Source of the DNA: Acidimicrobiaceae bacterium
GTDB taxonomy: Bacteria > Actinomycetota > Acidimicrobiia > Acidimicrobiales > Ilumatobacteraceae
Direction: 5' to 3'
Length of the DNA: 11,492 nucleotides
Assembly: GCA_003455715.1 (NCBI GenBank)
Contig: DMQJ01000336.1
Coordinates: forward strand, 1 to 11,492
The notes under the pieces were generated by a model. That model had not been told where the DNA came from. It worked only from the letters and a program-made list of their open reading frames with translations, and made no database searches. The position numbers and the translations under genes are program-made. Shown here piece by piece: positions 1 to 8,200 of this stretch; position 1 is the first letter of the stretch, and each line of letters begins with the position of its first letter.

Positions 1-2
1 CG

Positions 3-707
3 CTGCTTGCCGGCGCCGGCGAACCGGCCCGAGTGCAAGACCCGCTGTCGATGCGTTGCAGCCCGCAGATCCATGGCGCGGCGCTGTCGGCCCTCGACGA
101 CTTGCAACGCGACCTGGCCGTGGAACTGGCCTCGACCTCCGAGAACCCCCTGTACGACGGTGCTCGGCCGATCCACCACGGCGGCTTTCACAACGCGCTG
201 CTGGGCTTGGCTACCGACCACCTGCGCCTCGCCGTGCTCCAGGTAGCCGACGCGTCGCTGGCCAGGCTCACCCTGCTGCACGAGCCCGGGCTCACCGGCC
301 AGCGTGCGTTCTTGGCACACGGGCCATCGACCGCCAGCGGCACGATGATGGTGGAGTACACGGCCGTGGCCGCGCTGGGCGACGTCCGGAGCGCCGCACA
401 CCCCGCCTCAGGTGCGAGTGCCCGCTATTCGCGAGGCGTCGAAGATCACGCCTCCTTTGCCTGGCAGTCGACACTGGAGGCCGATCGCCTGCTCGACGGG
501 TTCACCACTGTGGTGGCGTGCGAACTGCTTGCTGCTGTTCGGTCTCTCCGAGTCGACGGGCCCGAACGGGTGATGCCGCCCACGTTGGCGACTGCGGCGG
601 CGCCGGCGCTGGCGCTGGCGGTCGTGCCCGACGACCACGACCTCGGCCCGCACCTCGCCGCTGCACGCGACGTGGTGAACCGCGGCCTCGAGCTTCCGTC
701 GAGCTGA
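3..707 (+). CDS. hutH: Histidine/aromatic amino acid ammonia-lyase, C-terminal part (5' truncated by window edge)
   Basis: The frame is open from the first bases and ends at TGA 705-707, so the gene starts upstream; about 234 of the usual 500 or so residues are present. HAL/PAL enzymes remove ammonia from histidine or aromatic amino acids (histidine gives urocanate) using an MIO cofactor made from an Ala-Ser-Gly triad. That triad lies outside the window. Seen here are the family signature VQDPLSMRCSPQ (catalytic Arg in the RC), SENPL, GGFH (equivalent to the GNFH loop), AHPAS and VEDHAS. The Glu of EDH fits histidine lyases (QEDHVS); phenylalanine/tyrosine lyases usually have Gln with Asp there. 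The residue before it is Val instead of Gln, and the C-terminus diverges from textbook HutH, so another substrate in the family is possible. No other hut genes are visible. Family call is firm; histidine specificity is inferred. Confidence 0.8.
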   Translation: MLAGAGEPARVQDPLSMRCSPQIHGAALSALDDLQRDLAVELASTSENPLYDGARPIHHGGFHNALLGLATDHLRLAVLQVADASLARLTLLHEPGLTGQRAFLAHGPSTASGTMMVEYTAVAALGDVRSAAHPASGASARYSRGVEDHASFAWQSTLEADRLLDGFTTVVACELLAAVRSLRVDGPERVMPPTLATAAAPALALAVVPDDHDLGPHLAAARDVVNRGLELPSS

Positions 708-731
708 GCCCCCAGCCGGGGCTCGGAGTTT
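706..731 (+). terminator. Short GC hairpin overlapping the lyase stop codon, possible intrinsic terminator
   Basis: GAGCCCC (706-712) pairs perfectly with GGGGCTC (718-724) around the five-base loop CAGCC. A G·U closing pair (705/725) is possible in RNA. Only a short T run (729-731) follows, so this is a weak intrinsic terminator by E. coli standards but typical of high-GC actinobacteria. It sits exactly at the end of the lyase gene. Confidence 0.5.
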
Positions 732-768
732 CGTACCTGTTTCGTTGCGCGACCGCGGCGTGTGAGAA

Positions 769-790
769 GTGCCTCCGACGATGGGGGCAC
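769..790 (+). other. Hairpin in the leader of the TlpA-like lipoprotein gene
   Basis: GTGCCTCC (769-776) can pair with GGGGGCAC (783-790) through eight pairs, one of them G·U, closing the six-base loop GACGAT. It ends about 23 bases before the ribosome binding site. It could be a second terminator stem for the lyase or an element of the lipoprotein mRNA leader. I see no recognisable riboswitch and no convincing -10/-35 pair in 732-813. Confidence 0.3.
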
Positions 791-813
791 AGGCATCACG
801 GCCTGACTTCACC

Positions 814-819
814 AAGGAG
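814..819 (+). promoter_or_regulatory. Ribosome binding site AAGGAG of the lipoprotein gene
   Basis: AAGGAG lies five bases before ATG 825. It fixes that start, which is also the only one giving a complete lipoprotein signal peptide. Confidence 0.85.
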
Positions 820-824
820 CCTCC

Positions 825-1496
825 ATGCGCCGCACCCCCATTCTCGCCGCCGTCGCTGGCCTGTCGCTGCTCGCCGCCGCATGCGGTGACGACTCGACAC
901 CCGCCGCCACCCCGACCACCGAAGCGATGGTTGATGAGACCATGGTCGACGACATGACCGACGACACGATGACCGACGAGACCATGGTCGACGACACGAT
1001 GACCGACGAGACGATGGTCGACGACATGACCGACGACTCCATGGCGGACGAGATGATGCTCGCCCCGTGGCAGGAGCTCACGCTCACCGACGTCGACGGC
1101 AACGAGTTCACCTTGGCCGACTTCATGGGCAAGGCCGTGCTGGTGGAGCACTTCGCGACCTGGTGCCCGAACTGCCGCGAGCAACTGGCCGACACCAACG
1201 CCGCCGCAGCCGAACTCGGCGACGACGTGGTGGTCATCGCCCTCAGCGTGGAAACCGACCTGTCGGCCGACGACATTGCCGAGTACGCCGCCGACAACGG
1301 GTTCACCAACGTTCGCTTCGCGGTGATGACCCCCGAGTTCCTGGCCGCGGTGTCCGACTACTACGGCAACGACTCGATCAACCCGCCGAGCACGCCGCAC
1401 TTCATCATCGACACGCACGGCGAAGCAGGCGAACTGATGACCGGCTTCAGCGGCACCGACGAGTTGGTGACCGCGCTGCAGACCGCGGCGATGTGA
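825..1496 (+). CDS. TlpA-like thioredoxin-fold lipoprotein with a Met/Asp repeat stalk
   Basis: Predicted membrane-anchored extracytoplasmic thiol-disulfide protein of 223 residues. Residues 1-20 are a lipoprotein signal peptide: MRRTP, a hydrophobic stretch, then lipobox LAAAC, with Cys20 the lipidated residue. Residues 21-34 are a Thr/Pro/Ala linker. Residues 35-78 are a low-complexity segment built of M-x-D-(D/E)-(T) units with 11 Met and 18 acidic residues. Residues 80-223 form a TlpA/AhpC-TSA/Redoxin-type domain: the strand-rich start LTLTDVDGNEFTLADFMGK, then FATWCPNC with redox Cys114 and Cys117, VVVIALSVE, and the cis-proline region STPHFIID. ATG 825 has a strong AAGGAG. The next gene, a CcdA-type electron carrier, starts seven bases after the stop, so the pair is probably one transcript in which CcdA keeps the WCPNC cysteines reduced. 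Targets could be apocytochrome c or other exported proteins; the sequence does not say which. Family call is firm, substrate unknown. Confidence 0.9.
   Translation: MRRTPILAAVAGLSLLAAACGDDSTPAATPTTEAMVDETMVDDMTDDTMTDETMVDDTMTDETMVDDMTDDSMADEMMLAPWQELTLTDVDGNEFTLADFMGKAVLVEHFATWCPNCREQLADTNAAAAELGDDVVVIALSVETDLSADDIAEYAADNGFTNVRFAVMTPEFLAAVSDYYGNDSINPPSTPHFIIDTHGEAGELMTGFSGTDELVTALQTAAM
927..1058 (+). repeat. Short-unit tandem repeat encoding (M-x-D-[D/E]-[T]) stalk
   Basis: Codons for residues 35-78 of the lipoprotein consist of degenerate 12-15 bp units such as ATGGTCGACGAC and ACGATGACCGACGAG. Nine units start at Met 35, 40, 44, 49, 54, 59, 64, 68 and 73, each followed by x-Asp-(Asp/Glu). 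Near-identical blocks suggest replication slippage, so length is likely to vary between relatives. The product should be an extended, highly negative stalk between lipid anchor and thioredoxin domain. Confidence 0.85.
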
Positions 1497-1503
1497 GACG
1501 GGC

Positions 1504-2175
1504 GTGGACGAGTACCTGAAGGCGTTCGCCCTCGGCAACGCCGCCATCCTCGGCAACGTGTGCATGCTGCCGCTGTACCCGGGCATGTTCGTGATGTTCG
1601 CCAACCAGAGCGCCAATGCGCGAGCACGCCGGGTCCTCCCCTTCCTCGGTGTGCTCGTGCTGGCCGGCGTGCTCACCGTGATGATCGTGCTCGGGCTGGT
1701 GCTGCACCTGTTGAGCACCGCGTTCAGCGAGGTGCTCGACTACGCCCTACCCACCATCTACCTCGTCGTGTTGGTGCTGGGGGTGGCGATGCTGGCGGGC
1801 AAGAACCCGTTCGCCCGTCTCGCCACCACCCAGGCACCGGTGCTGCGCAGCCCGGCTGCCACGTCGTACGCCTACGGCATGGCGCTCGGGCCGATGACAT
1901 TGCCCTGCACCGGGCCGCTCATTCTCTCGGCCTTCACCATCGGCAGCGTGGCCGGCACCGGTCGCCTCATCGACAGCCTGCTGTACTTCGTGGCATTCGG
2001 CATCGGGTTCGGCTGGCCGCTCGTGGTGCTGCCGCTCGTTGCCACACCCGTGCAGCGGCATGCCACCCGTTTCCTCACCCGGCATCACACAGCGGTGAGC
2101 GTGGTCTCTGGTCTGTTGCTGGTGGGTATCGCCGTCGTCGGTGTGTGGGCCGACGTGCTGCCCAACTGGCGCTGA
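1504..2175 (+). CDS. ccdA: CcdA/DsbD-type transmembrane thiol-disulfide electron carrier
   Basis: Predicted inner-membrane protein of 223 residues that passes reducing equivalents from cytoplasmic thioredoxin to extracytoplasmic thioredoxin-fold partners, as in cytochrome c biogenesis. Six hydrophobic segments are visible at roughly residues 8-30, 44-70, 78-98, 120-148, 154-180 and 194-217. The two family cysteines are present: Cys20 in NVCMLPLYPG (compare SPCVLPLIP in typical CcdA) and Cys135 in MTLPCTGPLIL (compare TPCIGP). Length matches stand-alone CcdA. The start is GTG 1504, chosen because it gives the whole first helix; there is no clear Shine-Dalgarno and the previous stop is only seven bases upstream, so translational coupling is likely. 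Its partner is probably the TlpA-like lipoprotein just upstream. The residue before Cys20 is Val where the family usually has Pro. Heme-handling partners (CcsB/ResB) are not in the window. Confidence 0.87.
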   Translation: MDEYLKAFALGNAAILGNVCMLPLYPGMFVMFANQSANARARRVLPFLGVLVLAGVLTVMIVLGLVLHLLSTAFSEVLDYALPTIYLVVLVLGVAMLAGKNPFARLATTQAPVLRSPAATSYAYGMALGPMTLPCTGPLILSAFTIGSVAGTGRLIDSLLYFVAFGIGFGWPLVVLPLVATPVQRHATRFLTRHHTAVSVVSGLLLVGIAVVGVWADVLPNWR

Positions 2176-2183
2176 GACGCGCA

Positions 2184-2218
2184 CGGCCCGGGTGTGCGAG
2201 CGGGGCACACCCGGGCCG
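2184..2218. terminator. Perfect 14-bp stem hairpin between convergent genes, probable bidirectional terminator
   Basis: CGGCCCGGGTGTGC (2184-2197) is the exact reverse complement of GCACACCCGGGCCG (2205-2218), with loop GAGCGGG. It lies nine bases after the ccdA stop and 55 bases beyond the stop of the opposing giant gene. No T-tract follows on either strand, which is common for actinobacterial terminators. Nothing else is apparent in 2219-2273. Confidence 0.75.
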
Positions 2219-2273
2219 GGCAGACCGGTGACACGCGCGACGGGAGAGCACGCGCACCGGCGATGGTGAGCCG

Positions 2274-5200
2274 TCAGATGGTGCGGCGACGACCCCTTCC
2301 GAAGCGCATCGCCAGCAGACCGGCGAGCACGAGCGCGCCTCCCATCACCAGCAGCGGCATCGTGTCGCTGCCGGTGTCGGGCACCCGGTTGGTCGGGTTG
2401 TCTTGGCGCACCTTGCTCGGGTCGAGCAAGGCGTAGTCGTGGTCGTCCTCATCACCGGAGAGTTGGTCGGTGTCGACGTCGTCGGTATCGACCACCTGGT
2501 CGTTGGTGATGTCGGCGTCGGGCACCGAGTCCTCATCTTCCACATCGAGGCCTGGAACGTCGTAGTCGTCGGCACCGTCACTGACGATCTCGGCGTAGTT
2601 GATGTAGCTCGCGAGGGTCGCGTTGGCCATCTTCACCACGAGGGTGAAGGTGTGCTTCTGACCCGGGGTGAGGTTGGGCAGGGTCCAGGTGACCACCTGG
2701 CCGGCGTTGAGCCCGCCATCGCTTGCCGACACGAACGTGAGACCGGCCGGGATGACGTCCTGCACGGTGATGACCCCGGAGTCGACGTTGCCCTGGTTCT
2801 TCACCACGATGTTGAACGTGATGTCGTCGCCCACCCGGTAGCGCTGGCCACCGGGAAGGCTCTTGATCAGGGCCAGGTCGTAGGTGATCTGCACGCGTAT
2901 CACCGCATCGTCGTTGTCGTCCTGGTCGCCGTCGATCTGGTCGATGGCAACATCGTCGAGGTCGTCGATGCCGACGTAGTCGTCGTTCGGGAGGGTCTGG
3001 TCGGCGCCCGTCTCGGTGTCGGGGGTCGAGTCCTCGTCGGTGACGGTGTCGTCGTCGGTCGAGTAGGTGTCGGCCGAGTCGGCCGAGATCTCCGCCCAGT
3101 TGCGATAGTCGTCGCCGCGCACCGCAGTGATGACCACCGACAGCGTGAGCGTGACCTCCTCACCCGGCTCCAGGTTGGGCAGGTTGGCCCAGGTGACGAT
3201 GCTGCCCACCGCCGTGCCGTCGTGCGACGCCGACGAGAAGGTCATCCCGGACGGCAGCGTGTCGGTGACGGTGAATGCACCCGACGGCACGTTGCCTTGG
3301 TTGCGCACCCGGATCTCCCAGGTGACGACGTCGGTGGGTTGCACCGGTGAGGTGTTCACCACCACCTTGGCGAGCGCCAGGTCGTACTCGACGACGATGT
3401 CGATGTCTTCGAAGTCGTTGTCGTCTTCGTCGCCCTGGGGCTCGTCGATGGTGATGTCGTTGTGGTTGTCGACCTCGTCGTTCGGGCCATCACCGATGCC
3501 GGGACCGTCGTCGGTGCCGGTGTCGGTGTCGGGTGTCGAATCCTCGTCGGTGACCGTGTCGTCATCCGTCGAGTAGTCATCCGAGCTGTCGGTCGAGATC
3601 TCCGCCCAGTTGCGGTACTCGCGTTGGGTGCCATCAGTGATCTCCACCACCAGGGTGAGTTCCACCTGCGCACCGGGGGCCAGCGACGGCAGATCGGTCC
3701 ACGTGACCACACCGGCCGAGTGCGTGCCAGCGTTGCTCGCGGACACGAACGTGAGGCCGGCGGGCAGGGTGTCGGTGACGTCGTACACGCCGGACGGCAC
3801 GTTGCCCTGGTTGGCGACCGTGATGGTGTAGGTGACCTCGTCGCCATAGGCGAACGGGCCGGCCTCCACCGTCTTGATCAGTGCCAGGTCGTATTGCACG
3901 TTGATGTCGACGACGGCATCGTCGTTGTCGTCCTCGTCGCCCACCGGCAGACCGTCGGTGGAGATCAGGCTCAGCTCGTCAATACCGACGTAGTCGTCGT
4001 TCGGGAGGGTCTGGTCGGCACCGGTGTCCGTGTCGGGTGTCGAATCCTTGTCTTCCACGTCGCGACCCGGCAGGTCGTAGAAGTCGGCCGAGTCGGCCGA
4101 GATCTCCGCCCAGTTTCGGAACGGCCGCTGCGTGGGGTCGCTGATGCTGGTGGTGACCGTGAGGTCGACGTAGGCGCCGGGGGCCAGCGACGGAAGGTCG
4201 GCCCAGGTGACCACACCGGCGGCATGGGTGCCACCGTTGCTGGCCGACACGAACGTCATGCCCGTCGGCAGGGTGTCGGTGACGTCGAACGACCCCGACG
4301 GCACGTTGCCCTGGTTCTGCACCCGGATGGTCCACACCACCTGATCGGTGGGGTTCACCACAGCCTGCGAGGTGACCTTGGCGAGGGCCAGGTCGTACAC
4401 CACCTGCACATCGACCGAGGCGTCGTCGTTGTCGTCCTCGTCACCATTGACCGTGTCGATGATGAGATCGTTCAGGTCGATGATGCTCACGTAGTCGTCG
4501 TCGGGCAGCGTGCTGTCCTTGCCGATGGTGGTGTTGGGCGTGGAGTCGTCGTCGGTGGTGTCGTAGTCCTCCGACGAGTCGGTCGTGATCTCCGCCCAGT
4601 TGCGGAACGGTGCGGCGTTCACGTCGGTGATCGTGGTCGTGTACGTGAACTCGGCGGTCGCCCCGGGGGCAAGGTTGCTGACCGTCCAGGTGACCACCCC
4701 GGCGTTGTGCGAGCACGACGCGCCACCCGTGCAGGTGCCGTAGGCGAGCCCGGTGGGAATGTTGTCCTGCACCGTGAATTCGTTGGAGTTCACGTTGCCC
4801 TGGTTCATCACCCGGACGCGCCAGGTGATCGTGTCGCCCGGCTGCACCGGCGACGAATTGTCGACCACCTTCACGAGCGCGAGGTCGTACTCGACGTCGC
4901 CGCCGACTTCCTCGTAGTCGTTGTCGTCCTCGTCACCCTGCGGGGTGTCGAGCGTGATGTCGTTGTGGTTGACCACGTCGTCGTTTGGTGGGGTGCCTGT
5001 ACCGGCGCCACTGTCGGACCCGGTGTTGCTGTCCGGCGTGGAGTCTTCGTCCTCCACGTCGAGACCCGTGAGGTCGTAGCCGTCGGCGCCATCGGCGGAG
5101 ATCTCCGCCCAGTTGCGGAACGGCTTCAACGTCATGTCGTCGGCCTGCGTGGTGAGGGTGAACGTGGCCTCCGCCCCCGGCGCCAGGCTCGCCTGGTTCG

Positions 5201-8200
5201 CCCAGGTGACGATGCCCGCGGCGTGCGAACCAGTCGGCGACGACGACACGTAGCTCATCCCGCCCGGGATGGTGTCGGTGACCGTGTAGGCACCCGAGTT
5301 GACGTTGCCCTGGTTGCGCACCGTGATGGTCCAGATGACCTGGCCACCCTGCACCACCGTCGAGGTGTTCACCGTCTTGATGAGCGCCAGGTCGTACTGC
5401 ACGGCACCCGACACGATCGCGTCGTCGTGATCGTCTTCGTCGCTGGCCGGCAGGCCATCGGTGGCGATCACTCCAAGATCGGTGATGCCCACGTACGTGT
5501 CGTTAGCGCCACCGTTGTCGGTGGCGGTCATCGCCGGGCCGTAGGCAGTGTCGGAACCGGTGGTGGTGTCGGGCGTCGAGTCCTTGTCCTCCACGTCGCG
5601 CACGTTGGGAATGTCGTAGCCATCGGCACCATCGGCCGAGATCTCGGCCCAGTTGCGGAACGGCTGCAGGTTCATGTCGGTCACCTCGGTGACCAAGGTG
5701 ATGTCGGCGAACGCACCGGGAGCCAGGGTCGGCATCGTGTACGTCACCACACCCGAGCTGTCGGCGCAGCTGGTTGCCCCGCTGCACGACACGAACTCCA
5801 TCCCGGCGGGGATGGTGTCGGTCACCGTGTACACACCCGACGGCACGTTGCCCTGGTTCTGCACACGGATCGTCCAGGTGACGTTGGCGCCCACGGCGAC
5901 GTTCGACGCCGAGGTGACCTTGGCCAGGGCCAGGTCGTACACCACCACGACATCGACGTCTTCGTAGTCGTTGTCGTCTTCGTCGATCTCGTTGTTCGGC
6001 AGCGGCGTCTCGGCGTCACTGTCGAAGTTCGGATCGTTGTGGTTGATGATCTGATCGTTGGGGCCGACGCCGCTGCCACCGTCAGGGTCGGAGCCCGTGT
6101 TGGTGTCGGGCATCGAGTCGTCGTCGTCGCCGCTATCGGAGGAGATCTCTGCCCAGTTGCGATACGGCGCCTTCATCACGTCGTCGACCGAGGTGACCAG
6201 CGTGACGGTGATCGAGTCACCGGGCTCGAGCCCGGTGAGGTTCCACGTGACCACCCCGGCAGCGTGCGAGCCGCCGTCGGTGGCGGAGACGAAGCCGAGA
6301 CCGCCCGGAAGCGTGTCGGTGACCGTGAAGTCGCCCGAGGGTGTGCCGCCTTGGTTGTAGACCGTGATGTTCCAGGTGACGTTGGCACCCGGCTGCACCG
6401 GCGACGGCGTGGCACGCGTCTTGATGAGGGCCAGGTCGTAACCCGTCGGGCGGAACCCGAAGTCGACCGTGAGGTCGGAGTTGTTGTCGGGAAGCGCGAT
6501 GGTTGCCGTGTTGGCCTCCGACTCGGCGGTGACTGCGTCGTTGGTGTCGACCTCGCCCCCGGGCGCCGCGGCTGGTGCCACACTGACGACCGCAGACACC
6601 GATGCATAGCCGAGGAGCGGATCCCCGTTGTCGTCGTTGTCGATCACGCCGCCGGCCGAGCCGGTGGACGAGGCGAGGCCGGCAAGCTCCGACTGGCCAC
6701 CGGGGATGGCCACGAAGTAGCTGGTCGACGGCTGGGCGAGGAACCAGTAGTTGCCGTCGGCGTCGGTGGTGGTGGATGCGGCCAGCGTGTCGCCAGCGCC
6801 CGGCTCGAACACACCATCACCATCGTCGAGCCACAACTGCACATCGACGCTCGCGATGGGCGCCTCACCCACGTTGTAGACACCGTTGTCGAACTGCGCG
6901 CCCGGGCCGTTGTCGAGCCACACCTGGTTACCGATGCGCACCGTCACGAAGCCGAAGTCGACCGAGTAGTTCGACTGGTTGTCGGCGAACGCATCGTTGT
7001 CGTCGTCGGTGGCGTCGTTGCTGCGCAACGTCTCGTTCGTGGGCTCGATGAGGCCGGGCCCGAGCGTGACGACGCCGGAGGTGACACCAGCGACGTTGAC
7101 GATGGTGCCGTTGTCGTTGTTGTCGCCGTTGTTGTTCGGGTTCGCTTCCTCGCCGTTCGACGACGACACGAACGGGGCGAGCACGGCCTGACCGGCCGGG
7201 ATACGTACCGAGTAGTCACCCGCCGGCAGGTCGGTGAAGGAGTACTTGCCACCGCCTGATGTGGTGGTGGTATCGATGACGGCACCACCGCTGTCGAGCA
7301 GTTGCACGGTGACACCGTCGATACCGGGCTCACCGGTCTCGGCAACACCGTCGTTGTCCCAGTCGATCCACACCAGGTTGCCCAGGCGGTACACGGTGTC
7401 GAGCACGAAGCCGAAGTCGACGGTGAGGTTGGAGGCGTTGTCGGCCACGGTGGTGCCGGTGACGTTGTTGGCCTCCGTGTCGGCGGCGGTGGTGTCGTTG
7501 GTGTCGAGTTCGCCGGTGGGCGCACTGCCCGAGGTGACCGACGCAGGGCCCGACACAGCGACGTAGCCGGTGGTTGGGGCACCGTGATCGTCGTTGTCGC
7601 CAGCGATGGTGATGTCGAGGCTCTGACCCGTCGACGACACGTAGCCCGCGAGTGGTGTCTGGCCTTCCGGGATGGCCACGAAGTAGGTGGTGGTCGGGCT
7701 GACCAGGAACGAGTAGTTGCCATCGGCATCGGTGATGGCGGTGTTGGCCAACGTGTCGCCGGCACCCGGCTCGAACACGCCATCACCGTCGTCCTGCCAC
7801 AACTGCACCGTGGCGCCCTCCACCGGCAGTTCGTCGGTGTCGTACACGCCGTTGTCGCGGTTGGCGCCGGCACCCGTATCAAACCACAACTGGTTGCCGA
7901 GACGCACCAGGTTGAACGGCACGATCACACCCACCTTGCGGGGGGCGGCGGCCGGCAGGAATGCCGTGCTCTGGTCGGCATTGAGGCGGAACACCTGATG
8001 GCCCACCGAGTTCCACGCCACGCTGAGATCGAGCGGAGTCTGTGTGCTGGTGGGCGCGGTCGGCGGGGCCTGCATGGGAGCCCTCATGATGATCTCGTCG
8101 GCGGGCTGCCAGGCTGCGCCGTCGTCGAAGAACATGCGGATGCGGAACGACTTCACCGCACCCCAACCGGGGCCGGAACTGATCTGCGCGGCCGAGTACC

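Noticed and set aside
732..768. Sigma-70-like promoter (TTGCGC near 745) for the redox operon
   Set aside because: No acceptable -10 hexamer at a normal distance; a promoter probably exists in the gap but I cannot place it.
56..889. 277-codon + strand open frame overlapping the lyase in another frame
   Set aside because: Arg/Pro/Ala-rich shadow frame; the lyase frame carries conserved family motifs.
408..1718. 436-codon minus-strand open frame across the lyase end, lipoprotein and ccdA
   Set aside because: It crosses two intergenic gaps and three genes with strong family motifs on the + strand; the HRLVGHRVV-like repeats are the reverse reading of the Met/Asp stalk.
2388..6440. Regularly spaced repeats as a CRISPR array or other non-coding repeat
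   Set aside because: The period is about 500 bp, the reading frame is open throughout, and the variation is protein-like; these are coding domain repeats.
3462..7259. Very long open frame (1265 codons) on the + strand inside the giant gene
   Set aside because: It is the antisense of the Asp-rich repeats: GAC codons read backwards as GTC, giving a Val/Arg/Gly/His-rich product with no recognisable domain. The minus-strand frame has clear domains, signal peptide and anchor.
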